From: Chitinophagaceae bacterium
GTDB taxonomy: Bacteria > Bacteroidota > Bacteroidia > Chitinophagales > Chitinophagaceae
Length of the DNA: 64,000 nucleotides
Direction: 5' to 3'
Assembly (NCBI GenBank): GCA_004173355.1
Contig: SEAD01000001.1
Location: forward strand, 1-64,000
This document shows positions 28,777 to 38,061 of the stretch, in pieces. A model generated the notes under the pieces. That model was not told where the DNA came from and ran no database searches. It saw nothing but the letters and a program-made list of their open reading frames with translations. How positions within the stretch are numbered: position 1 is the stretch's first letter; every line of letters begins with the position of its first letter. Position numbers and translations under genes: made by a program.

Positions 28777-30264
28777 TTACTTCTTTTTTTTGGGTTCGGG
28801 AAAATGCGGAAAAAACAAATCGTATTCCGGCCTGTTATTGACAGCCTCGGTGTATTTACGATAGTATTCCGGAGTCAGCAACTGCAGTCCATGCGTATAA
28901 GCGACTGGCCGCCCTGCCGGCGTGACTAATTTCTCCACCGAAGCAAGTGCAAAGTCACTGTTCCGGTAAGCGGACAGGTCAGAATTACTCACGCGCTTTC
29001 CGTTGATCTGTACACGGTAGACTGCAGCATTTTTATACGACTCAAATTCAGCTTCTGTCGGCACTTTCCCTGGAGTTGCAGGACGTCGTTTGCGGATAAC
29101 AACATCATGGGGAATCCGCTGATCAGGGGTCATCCGCAGGTACAGATCACCCATACGTTTGTTTTGCCCTTTGGTGAGTACATTACTATTGTAACGCTTA
29201 TACGCTTTTTTTTCACTTTCCTTTCCCGGGATCAGCATTTGTTCAAGAAGCCCGCGGTATTCATTTTCTTCTTCTTCAGATATACCCTGACCACCCGGGA
29301 TCTGCAGGTTGCGGGTTTCACCGGGTATCGTGTCTGTCAACCGCCCCGGTTGAAAATTGGTAAGGTCCCTGGGCGTTGGACCGGCAGCCCGCGCGGTGAA
29401 CAGGATCGCTGAAGCCGTGATAACAAGAACGCCGGTGATTGCCGCCATGACCCGCATGGCTACGGTAGTCTTTTTGTTAATCATGATTATTCGTTTTTTT
29501 ATGGATGAATAATTTAAGTGGCTTGCAAACTGAAAGTCCTTGCCCTTACCCGAACCGATAAGCAGGTACTGGTAAGCCACGGGGTCTGATACAGCTGCTA
29601 CAGCCGCATCCGCAAGGTATTCATGGTTCTGGTTAATCGCCCGGCGAAGAAAAGGCAGGAAAGGATTGAAAAAGAAAAACAAACGCAGGAATTCAGTCGC
29701 CAGTACATCTGCGCTATGCAGTTCGCGGGCGTGGACGCACTCATGTGTCAGGACCGCAGGGTCGAGTTGTCCCCGTTCCCATTCCTGCTGGTTTACATAA
29801 ATCGTACGCCAGAAAGTAAATGGGTGTGGTATGCCAGGTACCGGACAAACCCGTACATGCTGACCCTTTAAATGCAGCCCTTTCCCTTTTTTCAATAACT
29901 GCAGCAGGTTGTATACAAATCGAATCAAAAGGAAGACCCAAATGCATGCAATGATTACAGGTAAACTGATTGGTGATGAAGCGTCTGCTGTTGGGTGTGT
30001 GGCAATCGCCACGCTTTCTTCAAACGGTACGGGTTGCGTGGCTTTTATGATTTTTAATTTGTCCGGATCCAGGATTTGCGTTGGCACAGGACGTATCGGC
30101 AAACCGGAGCTGGTCCTGACCAGCGGTAACACCATGGGCAACAACAGGCAAAGAATAAGATAGAACCTGTTGAAGCGGAACCAGGCCAGCCGCTCCAGCA
30201 GCAGGTAGTACACACCGAGCATAAAGCCCATACAAATGATATAACCCAGTATCAGGTGCAACAT
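28777..30264 (-). CDS. M56-family (BlaR1/MecR1-like) membrane metallopeptidase
   Basis: N-terminal TM segments, LTHECVHARELHSADVL (HExxH), FFFNPFLPFLRRAINQNHEYLAD. Confidence 0.93.
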   Translation of the reverse strand: MLHLILGYIICMGFMLGVYYLLLERLAWFRFNRFYLILCLLLPMVLPLVRTSSGLPIRPVPTQILDPDKLKIIKATQPVPFEESVAIATHPTADASSPISLPVIIACIWVFLLIRFVYNLLQLLKKGKGLHLKGQHVRVCPVPGIPHPFTFWRTIYVNQQEWERGQLDPAVLTHECVHARELHSADVLATEFLRLFFFFNPFLPFLRRAINQNHEYLADAAVAAVSDPVAYQYLLIGSGKGKDFQFASHLNYSSIKKRIIMINKKTTVAMRVMAAITGVLVITASAILFTARAAGPTPRDLTNFQPGRLTDTIPGETRNLQIPGGQGISEEEENEYRGLLEQMLIPGKESEKKAYKRYNSNVLTKGQNKRMGDLYLRMTPDQRIPHDVVIRKRRPATPGKVPTEAEFESYKNAAVYRVQINGKRVSNSDLSAYRNSDFALASVEKLVTPAGRPVAYTHGLQLLTPEYYRKYTEAVNNRPEYDLFFPHFPEPKKKK

Positions 30265-30303
30265 GTTGGAAAAATTCAGATGAATACTTTGTCAGCCGGT
30301 CAC

Positions 30304-30675
30304 CTATTTCTTTTTCTTTTTTATCTGCTTATCGATCAGGTCTTTTAACGACTCGAGTTCTTTTGCAGTGAGATTTGTGCTGTTTGTAAAAAACGAGGCA
30401 AACTGTAATGCAGAATTATCGAAGTAGTCGCGGATGATTCCATTCACCTGCTTTGAGAAGTAATGATCCTTCTGCACTGCCGCGAAATACTTCCGCGAAT
30501 TGCCAAAGGTCTCGTAGGTCACGAACCCTTTATCCTGCATTCGTTTGAGCAGTGTGGCCACCGTGGTGGATGCGGGTTTGGGTTCAGGCAATTCATTGAG
30601 CAGGTCTTTCAGGAAAATCCCCTCCTGCCTCCAGATAAATTCCATCAGTTGTTCTTCCGACTTTGAAAGCTCCAT
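30304..30675 (-). CDS. BlaI/MecI/CopY-family transcriptional repressor
   Basis: LSKSEEQLMEFIWRQEGIFLKDLLNELPEPKPASTTVATLLKRMQDKGFV winged helix. Confidence 0.95.
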   Translation of the reverse strand: MELSKSEEQLMEFIWRQEGIFLKDLLNELPEPKPASTTVATLLKRMQDKGFVTYETFGNSRKYFAAVQKDHYFSKQVNGIIRDYFDNSALQFASFFTNSTNLTAKELESLKDLIDKQIKKKKK

Positions 30676-30678
30676 ATT

Positions 30679-30731
30679 CTACAATTGTGTCTTTTGCTCT
30701 ACAAATGTAGAATATAATCTGGTATTGCAAA
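30679..30731 (-). promoter_or_regulatory. BlaI operator dyads overlapping the blaI promoter
   Basis: CTACAATTGTG (30679-30689) and CTACAAATGTAG (30699-30710); minus-strand -7 TACATTTG (30709-30702), TTTG -33 (30731-30728). Confidence 0.65.
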
Positions 30732-30777
30732 ATAATTTCTTCCCTAACCGAAACCCGAATTCATTACATTTGCCGCC

Positions 30778-30953
30778 GTTAGCGGTTCCTGCCTGTTTTT
30801 CAGCGCAGGATTAAAAGGGAATCCGGTTTAAACCCGGAGCTGTCCCGCAGCTGTAAAGGATTTCACGTGAGTGAAACGGTTTTATCTCCAGCGCCACTGT
30901 CCACGGACGGGAAGGCATGAAACCGGTCCTGAGCCAGAAGACCTGCCACTGAC
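30778..30953 (+). promoter_or_regulatory. Cobalamin (B12) riboswitch
   Basis: AAAAGGGAATCCGGTTTAAACCCGGAGCTGTCCCGCAGCTGTAA ... GCGCCACTGTCC ... GGGAAGGC ... GAGCCAGAAGACCTGCC, upstream of a TonB-dependent receptor. Confidence 0.95.
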
Positions 30954-30995
30954 ATCATATTTCACCGGCTTTCGTGGAAAAAAGCTGTCGAAAAC

Positions 30996-32990
30996 ATGAC
31001 GTATAACCGAGTATACCATACCTGTCTCTGCCTGTTTATGGCCATAGCTGTTTCCTGCCCCGCGCAGGAAAGGGATAGCACTGCCATACTTGATCCTGTG
31101 CAGGTCTCCGGTGCAGGCAAAAGGAACAGTTTCACAGGAAGTATCCCTTCACAGACACTTGACCGGCGCACACTCAACCAGCTCAATGCCACATCGGCAG
31201 GTGATGCAGCAAAATATTTTTCCGGTGTACTTGTAAGGGATTACGGTGGTGCGGGTGGATTGAAAACGATATCGGTGCGCAGCCTTGGCGCCACACATAC
31301 CGGGCTGCTTTATGACGGCATACCGGTGAGTGATGTACAAACCGGCCAGACTGACCTCGGCCGTTTTTCAACGGGGTTCCTCCGGTCGCTGGACATCTTC
31401 CAGGCCAATACACAGCTCCAGCCTGCACCAGCAAGGAGTTTTGCTTCAGCAGCAGTGTTATCGATGACTACCAAAACATTTACCCCGCCGGTCAACCATG
31501 AATGGTTTGCCGGATTGAGACAGGGATCTTTTGGATTCTGGCAGCCATTTGCAGGCACTACATTGCGGATCGGCAATAACCTTCACCTGCAGGTAAACAC
31601 AGAGCTGACCCGTTCGGATGGCCGGTATCCTGTTAACATTGATAATGGTGTATTGACACGGAAATCAAAACGGATCAATACCGACCTCGACTCCTGGCAA
31701 TCCGAAGCCAGCATCCTGAAGTTGTTTAAAGACAGCTCCACCTTACAGGTCAAAGTTTTCAACTACCTCTCCGATCGCGGACTCCCGGCGGGGCTCACTC
31801 TGGGAAATGAGCAGTCAAAACAACGACTCTTCAACAGCGACCAGTTTGTCCAGGCACGTTACCTGAAAAACTATACAAACGGATATTCCTTACTCCTATC
31901 CGGTAAAGCCAGTCAAAATTATACCCGTTACACCGATCCCCTTTTCCAGAACAATGCCGGCGGACTTGATAACCGGTACCGTCAGTCGGAATACTATTTA
32001 TCTGCAGCAATCAGTAAAATCATCCGTAATGTGCGGTTGTCTTATGCATCTGATATTGCCATCACCGACCTGAACGCAAACACCAGCAACTTTGCGTACC
32101 CTACCAGAACATCCTTATGGAATAATTTTGCCGGCTCCTATGCAAAAAAGCGATGGCAGATCGACGGATCCCTGCTGCTGACTACCATCACTGACAGGAC
32201 CAGGACAGGCATTGTTTCCAGGGATCGTAACAAACTAACACCGACATTGTCGGCCTCCTACCGGCCCGGCATCAACAGCCCGTTTTTAATCCGTGCATTC
32301 TACAAGGAAGTATTCCGTATGCCAGGTTTCAATGACCTGTATTATATACTGGTGGGCAACAGCAACCTCCGGCCTGAACAGGCCCGTCAGTATAACGCAG
32401 GATTTGCGTTCAACAGGTCTTATGACCATAACATCCGTTCGATCCGACTGAGTGCGGATGCCTACCTTAACCGGATCGATGACAAAATTGTAGCTGTACC
32501 CGCGCAAAACCTCTTCGTGTGGACCATGCTCAACCTCGGCAAGGTGGACATCAAAGGGATCGACCTGACGGGTGAACTGGAAGGCCGGTTCAGCCAAACG
32601 ATAAACTGGTTTGCCCGCGTGGCATACACCTGGCAGCAGGCAAAAAATATCACGGATAAAGCAGCCGGTAATTACAGGGACCGGATTCCGTATACCCCTG
32701 ACCATTCCGGTTCGGGAATCTTTTCCATTGCCTGGAAACAATGGAATACCGGCATCAGCGCGCTGTTCAGCGGCAACCGGTATGGCCTCGGTGATAACAG
32801 TGCGTTTACCCAACTCCGCGGCTGGGGAACACAGGACCTTTTCATCAGCAGGTTTTTCCTTATAAAAAAGGCCCGGGCTTTAATACGCGGGGAGCTGAAT
32901 AACATCGGTGACCAGCGTTATGAGGTGGTCCGTGCATATCCGATGCCCGGCCGCGCTTACAGAATCAGTATTACATTTTCCAATCAATAA
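30996..32990 (+). CDS. TonB-dependent receptor, BtuB-like (cobalamin)
   Basis: Plug domain, C-terminal beta-barrel, directly downstream of the cobalamin riboswitch. Confidence 0.92.
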   Translation: MTYNRVYHTCLCLFMAIAVSCPAQERDSTAILDPVQVSGAGKRNSFTGSIPSQTLDRRTLNQLNATSAGDAAKYFSGVLVRDYGGAGGLKTISVRSLGATHTGLLYDGIPVSDVQTGQTDLGRFSTGFLRSLDIFQANTQLQPAPARSFASAAVLSMTTKTFTPPVNHEWFAGLRQGSFGFWQPFAGTTLRIGNNLHLQVNTELTRSDGRYPVNIDNGVLTRKSKRINTDLDSWQSEASILKLFKDSSTLQVKVFNYLSDRGLPAGLTLGNEQSKQRLFNSDQFVQARYLKNYTNGYSLLLSGKASQNYTRYTDPLFQNNAGGLDNRYRQSEYYLSAAISKIIRNVRLSYASDIAITDLNANTSNFAYPTRTSLWNNFAGSYAKKRWQIDGSLLLTTITDRTRTGIVSRDRNKLTPTLSASYRPGINSPFLIRAFYKEVFRMPGFNDLYYILVGNSNLRPEQARQYNAGFAFNRSYDHNIRSIRLSADAYLNRIDDKIVAVPAQNLFVWTMLNLGKVDIKGIDLTGELEGRFSQTINWFARVAYTWQQAKNITDKAAGNYRDRIPYTPDHSGSGIFSIAWKQWNTGISALFSGNRYGLGDNSAFTQLRGWGTQDLFISRFFLIKKARALIRGELNNIGDQRYEVVRAYPMPGRAYRISITFSNQ

Positions 32991-32997
32991 AAACAAC

Positions 32998-34065
32998 ATG
33001 AAGACTGCGCAGATTCTTTTTCTCTCCCTGATCACAACGATGGTAATCAGCTCCTGTTCCAAAGACGACAATGAACCCGGTGAAAATCCAAAAGTCACTA
33101 CCGGTGTGTTTACGCTCAGTGAAGGTCCTTTCGGACAAGCGGCCACTACCCTTACCTTTTATAATCCGGTCACCAATACCGCCTCGACTGATTTCTACGA
33201 AAATGCCAATAACAGCTCCCTTGAATCTTTGGGAAATGACATGATCATTTACGGTAGTAAAATGTATATAGTTGTAAATGTCGGCAGCTCCCTGACTGTA
33301 GCTGATGCAAAAACCGCAAAGCTTATCCAGAACATTCCTTTTGAGACACCCGGAGGTGACAAACTGGAGCCACGATACGTAGTGCCGTACAAGGGAAAAG
33401 TACTGGTATCTTCCTGGGATGGCACGGTGGCAGTGATCGATACGGTCAGCCTGACCATCAGCAAGTTCATCACAGTGGGCGCAAACCCCGAACAGATGGC
33501 GGTTGTGGGTGATAAATTATATGTAGCTAATTCAGGTGGACTGCAGGCAGTGATGGACAGCACCGTTTCGGTGGTTGACCTGATCTCCATGTCCGAGACT
33601 TCAAAAATCGTGGTCGGAGTGAATCCCAACTACATTGTCGCCGACAATAACGGCAGCATCTATGTTGCCAGTACCGGTAACTACTGGGATATCGGTCCGA
33701 AACTCACAAAGATTAATACCGCAAACAACACCATTACCAAAGTGGCAGATACTGCAGTAGCTAAGATGGCCTTCCATGACGGCCTGCTCTACACCACCGG
33801 CGGATACCTGGGTTCGCAATTCGTACGGACACTGAACACCACCGATTTTGCAGCCACCTCCCCGAATTTTGTAACGGACGGCACCGCAATCACCCAGGCC
33901 TATGGAATCACCGTCGATCCACAGAATAACGATGTATATGTGACAGACGCCAAAAACTTCATGGGTTCCGGAGAAGTCTTCTGCTTCGATAAAAACGGGA
34001 AAAAGAAATTTTCCTTCCCGGTGGCACCGGGCATCGGTCCAAACACCGTGATACTGGTGAAATGA
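32998..34065 (+). CDS. YncE/DUF5074-like beta-propeller lipoprotein, BtuG-like
   Basis: MKTAQILFLSLITTMVISSCSKDD lipobox; propeller repeats (VAVIDTVSLTISKFITVGANPEQMAVVGDKLYVANS). Confidence 0.85.
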   Translation: MKTAQILFLSLITTMVISSCSKDDNEPGENPKVTTGVFTLSEGPFGQAATTLTFYNPVTNTASTDFYENANNSSLESLGNDMIIYGSKMYIVVNVGSSLTVADAKTAKLIQNIPFETPGGDKLEPRYVVPYKGKVLVSSWDGTVAVIDTVSLTISKFITVGANPEQMAVVGDKLYVANSGGLQAVMDSTVSVVDLISMSETSKIVVGVNPNYIVADNNGSIYVASTGNYWDIGPKLTKINTANNTITKVADTAVAKMAFHDGLLYTTGGYLGSQFVRTLNTTDFAATSPNFVTDGTAITQAYGITVDPQNNDVYVTDAKNFMGSGEVFCFDKNGKKKFSFPVAPGIGPNTVILVK

Positions 34066-34070
34066 TTTTT

Positions 34071-34101
34071 AAACCGGGGTAATCAATTGCCCCGGTTTTT
34101 T
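34071..34101 (+). terminator. Intrinsic terminator
   Basis: AAACCGGGG-taatcaattg-CCCCGGTTTTTTT. Confidence 0.88.
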
Positions 34102-34123
34102 TATTGCCTGACGCAATCCCTGG

Positions 34124-34969
34124 TCATTGTTGCTCTCCGCCCGCAACAGCGGCCCAGATTCCTGTCGCTGCTGTTACCCCTGCCCATTCTTTGAAACTTT
34201 TTGGTTTCCTTCCCAGAGCCTGCTGCACACCATCCGTAAGTGACTCATTCCGGCCATCCAGTACCTCGGTAAACAGGTAGTTCACCAGCCATTGGTAATC
34301 TGCCGGCACCTGCATCTGTGCCATCGCAGCATTGTATTCCCCGTTACTGATCCGGAGGTATTGGATCCTGCGGCCACTTGCATGCGCAATGATTTCGAAT
34401 GCCTCGGGGAAACTCAGCAGGTCCGGGCCACTGAGCTCATAAACTTTGCCATGGTGTCGATCGTCTGTCAACGCAGCCACCACCACATCGGCAATATCGT
34501 CCGCATCCACAAACGGCTCCTTCACATCACCGAGCGGTAAGGCTGCTTCACCGGCCAATACATTGTCCAGGAAAAATGATTCACTGAAATTCTGGAAAAA
34601 CCAGGCAGCACGCACAATGGTGAAAGCCAGACCCGATTGCATTACCAGTTCCTCCGCTTCCTGTGCTTCTTTTTCCCCACGCCCGGAGAGTAATACCAGC
34701 TGCGCCACGCCCGATTTTTTTGCCTCATTGATAAATCCGCGCATTGTATCCACCGCACCCGGCACAGCAAGATCGGGCTGGTAGGCAATATAGACTTTTG
34801 AAACTCGCGCCAGTACTGCTTTCCAGCCGGAAGGATCATTCCAGTCGAAAGAAGGTACTGCTTTCCTCGAACCGATTTTTACTTCAATCCCTTTTTCCTG
34901 CAAGCGCGCTGTCACGCGGCTTCCGGTTTTACCCGTGGCACCGGTTACTAAAATCCTGTTGCCCATCAT
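34124..34969 (-). CDS. NmrA/SDR-type NAD(P)-binding protein
   Basis: ILVTGATGKTGSRVTARLQEKGIEVKIGSRK. Confidence 0.93.
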   Translation of the reverse strand: MMGNRILVTGATGKTGSRVTARLQEKGIEVKIGSRKAVPSFDWNDPSGWKAVLARVSKVYIAYQPDLAVPGAVDTMRGFINEAKKSGVAQLVLLSGRGEKEAQEAEELVMQSGLAFTIVRAAWFFQNFSESFFLDNVLAGEAALPLGDVKEPFVDADDIADVVVAALTDDRHHGKVYELSGPDLLSFPEAFEIIAHASGRRIQYLRISNGEYNAAMAQMQVPADYQWLVNYLFTEVLDGRNESLTDGVQQALGRKPKSFKEWAGVTAATGIWAAVAGGEQQ

Positions 34970-35035
34970 TTCTTATTTTGATTAAATAATGATGCAAACT
35001 ACCCCTCAGGAAAAAGATGGAATTGGAGAAAACCG

Positions 35036-35836
35036 TCAGAATTGGTTCAGGCATGTCCGGGCAGAGCGTCGGAACACACGCGGTGTTTTTCCGCTGAATT
35101 GTTTGAATGAGCGGATAAAATGGGACTGGTCCGCGAAACCGTTTTCATACCCCACATCCGTCAGCTGGCGTCCCGCATCGAGCGTTATCTGCTGCATAGA
35201 AAAACGGAACTGGATGATCCTTGCAAACAGCTTTGGACTGATCCCGATTTCCTGCATAAACTTACGCTCGAAGCTGCGTTCACTCATGAAAAGATTTTCC
35301 CGGAGACGGCTGATCGAAATCAATCCCTTTTCATCGATGATCGAGCGTACCGCAAGTCCGATGCGGCTCGATTCCTTCCGGGTTGAACGACGCATCGCCT
35401 GGCGGATATACCGCGACATCAAACGAAGTTGCCCATCTTCCGGCACCCCTTCAAGCCTCGCCAGCAGACCCGTGTTGCATACATCCGGATCGCCGGTCAG
35501 GTCGGCACAGTCATTATTGAGTGCTCGCGCATTTATATCAAACAGGTAATTGGGAATCTCGGGATATAACTGGAAGATGATCAGCCGGCACTCACCAGTC
35601 ACTACCAGTTCGAGTGGCTCGACCGTCTGCCCGTACACAAATAATTTTGACAGCTTTTTACCACCCTCCCCCAGCGTCATCCTGCTACCGGCATCCTGGT
35701 AGATCACGCCAGGGAAACCGTCGGGGAAGCAGGGCAGTACGGATGTACCTGCACCACCTGTCACATTGTACACCGATACAAGGCTGACAAATCCAACCAG
35801 TGATTTATCGGGAATATGATTGGTGACGGTGATCAT
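35036..35836 (-). CDS. AraC-family transcriptional regulator
   Basis: C-terminal AraC HTH: ISRLRENLFMSERSFERKFMQEIGISPKLFARIIQFRF...DVGYENGFADQSHFIRSFKQFSGKTP. Confidence 0.92.
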   Translation of the reverse strand: MITVTNHIPDKSLVGFVSLVSVYNVTGGAGTSVLPCFPDGFPGVIYQDAGSRMTLGEGGKKLSKLFVYGQTVEPLELVVTGECRLIIFQLYPEIPNYLFDINARALNNDCADLTGDPDVCNTGLLARLEGVPEDGQLRLMSRYIRQAMRRSTRKESSRIGLAVRSIIDEKGLISISRLRENLFMSERSFERKFMQEIGISPKLFARIIQFRFSMQQITLDAGRQLTDVGYENGFADQSHFIRSFKQFSGKTPRVFRRSARTCLNQF

Positions 35837-36237
35837 TTTTTCTTTTTTGTTCCAGGCGCCTCTGACCGGGAGTATTTACCCTGCAACTCTTCCAGCAGTC
35901 CGATCATTTTTTCATTGGAATGATTCAGCTTTTCCAGTTCAGTTATCCGCTGCTCCTTCTGGCTTATCACTGATTGCAGCCGTTTCACCTCCGTATCCAG
36001 CGACTCCACCTGCTCATGGAACATGGACTTCAGCGGCTCCTGCTCAAAGTACGGGAGAAAAAGGTTTACATCGAGGAACTGGGAAAATCGGATGAGTTTG
36101 TCTATGTCAATCGTCTCGCGATGATAAATTTTGTATACACTGGACTCACTGACGTTTATCGCCCCGGCTACAGCTAATGCTTTTATTCCGCGTTTTTTTA
36201 TGATTTCATGTATCAAATTGCCGATATGGATAGACAT
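35833..36237 (-). CDS. XRE-type HTH protein with C-terminal coiled coil
   Basis: AGAINVSESSVYKIYHRETIDIDKLIRFSQFLDVNLF; ATGA overlap with the AraC gene. Confidence 0.8.
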   Translation of the reverse strand: MSIHIGNLIHEIIKKRGIKALAVAGAINVSESSVYKIYHRETIDIDKLIRFSQFLDVNLFLPYFEQEPLKSMFHEQVESLDTEVKRLQSVISQKEQRITELEKLNHSNEKMIGLLEELQGKYSRSEAPGTKKKK

Positions 36238-36291
36238 ACTGCAAAACTTGCCAATATTCCTTGCAAGATTTATAATTCGACTGTAATGTAC

Positions 36292-36309
36292 TTATAGTTA
36301 CAGCTATAA
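36292..36309. promoter_or_regulatory. Dyad TTATAG-ttacag-CTATAA between divergent transcripts
   Basis: Perfect 6-bp inverted repeat next to the promoter at 36313. Confidence 0.5.
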
Positions 36310-36312
36310 TAA

Positions 36313-36343
36313 TTTGGTAGTTAACCCAATTTTTCTATCTTTG
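36313..36343 (+). promoter_or_regulatory. Consensus Bacteroidetes promoter with no annotated downstream gene
   Basis: TTTG (36313-36316) N19 TATCTTTG (36336-36343). Confidence 0.65.
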
Positions 36344-36349
36344 ATATGT

Positions 36350-36524
36350 CCCGGTGACAGACCGGGTTTTCTCATGTCACGTACAGTTTGTGGTTAAGGT
36401 TTCTGGTTTAGTATGAGAAACCATTTCGAAGTCTCCGCATCCAGCCGTCCAGGGGATTAAAGCCGGAGTGATTGTAGCCTCTCAGAAATTAAAATGCCGT
36501 CCCACTACCATGGGACGGCATTTT
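36350..36524 (+). ncRNA. Candidate structured small RNA (about 175 nt)
   Basis: Consensus promoter just upstream, hairpins CCCGGT/ACCGGG, GGTTTCT/AGAAACC and CTCCG/CGGAG, terminator at the 3' end, no credible ORF. Confidence 0.5.
36491..36524. terminator. Strong bidirectional terminator
   Basis: AAAATGCCGTCCCA-ctacca-TGGGACGGCATTTT, 14-bp perfect stem. Confidence 0.88.
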
Positions 36525-36543
36525 ATATGGTGAGATTTCTTCC

Positions 36544-38046
36544 TTACAGGTCCCACCAGACCTTCGCTGAAATAACATCATCACTTCCCTGCAAAGAAGC
36601 GTTTTCATTATTGGTCATGCGTTCTGTTTCGGGATACATAAACCGTAAGGGTCTTGATGCAGCAGTTGGTGCCTCGAGTGAATTGGGTATCGCCGGTACA
36701 CCAAGGCGACGGAAATCATTCCATGCTTCGATCCCCGAGATACTGTTTAATGCAAGCCATTTCTGTTCGATGATCCTGGTGATCGGGTCCGCAGCATTGT
36801 CCAGGCTGACCAATGGCTGTGCGGCATAGGTTGCCGATCCGCCTGGTACACCGAGATAACTGAATGATTCCTCGATACCTGATTCAAACAGCGCTTTTGC
36901 GTTACCGCTGATCCATCCGCGTTCAGTCGCTTCCGCCTGTAGAAACAGGCTCTCGAATGACGAGAGCAATATGGATGCCTGCGTAGCCGATTTGAAAATC
37001 CCTGCAGCCTGTCCCCCGTTTTCCGACGGCCCTTTGAATGCAGAAGTGTTCACGCGTGAATATTCCGGTGCCACATCTGGATTCCCAAACAACACACCCC
37101 GGTAATCACCGGCCACGGATACGTACATCCGGTCGATCCGCGGATCGGCGAGCAGCTTATACTGGTCAATAATAAATGAGGTAGGCCGGATGTCCTGGTA
37201 ATTACCCGTCACCACACCCTGCACATTGCGGTAATACGACTCCCAGAACGGATTGAGTTTACCCGATGTATTCAGGTAGCCAGGCTGCACCTGTGCAGTC
37301 TGGCCGGCACCGATAAACCCTGTGCCTTCGGCCTGGATCTTAGCGATCTCGGCATTCACATACGACTGGTCAGCTACTTCACTCTGGCGGATCAGCGCGC
37401 GGAGTTTGACCGTATTCGCAAACCGGTACCAGGCATTGCGGTTACCGGCAAACAATATATCGTCAGTTGTCGGCTCCGTACCCGGTGTACTGTTTTTGAT
37501 ATCACTGATCCCGGCAGTAACAAGGTCCATGGCTTTCTGGTACACTACCCTACCCTCTTCATAACGTGGCGTCGGGAATTGTGTGCCGCGCAATGCATCA
37601 TCAAAAGGTACATTGTTGTAAATATCCACGAGACGGAAGAAATGCCAGCCCTGCATGATCTTCGCGATACCGGCATAAAACAAAGCACCCTCCGACTCCG
37701 CTTCTTCTTTCATGAGCTGGTAGTAAAGCAATGTATTGAAACCATTTTCCCAGACCGGAATGCCATCGCGCTGGTGGCGGATCGCAGGACCGTTGAAGGT
37801 TTTCAGGTCGACGAACATACTGATACCCTCGTTGGTGGTGCCCCAATAACCTCCCCAGAGCGACCCGATCTGGTTCAGCTGCCCCTGTTCCTGGTTCACC
37901 GTGCTGACCAGCACGGCAGGAAGCTTCGCGCGCAACGGTAGTGTTTCCGATGTGGGTGCATTCGGGTTTTCATTTACATCAAGGAATTTGTTGCAGCTGA
38001 TCAGCAACATGGATATAATAGCGGAAAAAAGTATTCTTTTCATCAT
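36544..38046 (-). CDS. SusD/RagB-family nutrient-binding lipoprotein
   Basis: MKRILFSAIISMLLISCNKFLDVNENPNAPT; adjacent to SusC. Confidence 0.95.
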   Translation of the reverse strand: MMKRILFSAIISMLLISCNKFLDVNENPNAPTSETLPLRAKLPAVLVSTVNQEQGQLNQIGSLWGGYWGTTNEGISMFVDLKTFNGPAIRHQRDGIPVWENGFNTLLYYQLMKEEAESEGALFYAGIAKIMQGWHFFRLVDIYNNVPFDDALRGTQFPTPRYEEGRVVYQKAMDLVTAGISDIKNSTPGTEPTTDDILFAGNRNAWYRFANTVKLRALIRQSEVADQSYVNAEIAKIQAEGTGFIGAGQTAQVQPGYLNTSGKLNPFWESYYRNVQGVVTGNYQDIRPTSFIIDQYKLLADPRIDRMYVSVAGDYRGVLFGNPDVAPEYSRVNTSAFKGPSENGGQAAGIFKSATQASILLSSFESLFLQAEATERGWISGNAKALFESGIEESFSYLGVPGGSATYAAQPLVSLDNAADPITRIIEQKWLALNSISGIEAWNDFRRLGVPAIPNSLEAPTAASRPLRFMYPETERMTNNENASLQGSDDVISAKVWWDL

Positions 38047-38061
38047 TGTAAAGTTTAAGGG

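Noticed and set aside
36413-36460. 15-codon ORF MRNHFEVSASSRPGD inside the candidate sRNA
   Set aside because: Very short with no conservation evidence available; kept only as a possible dual-function caveat
36494-36829. Plus-strand ORF that could make the 36313 promoter an mRNA promoter
   Set aside because: Begins inside the terminator hairpin and is antisense to susD; implausible protein
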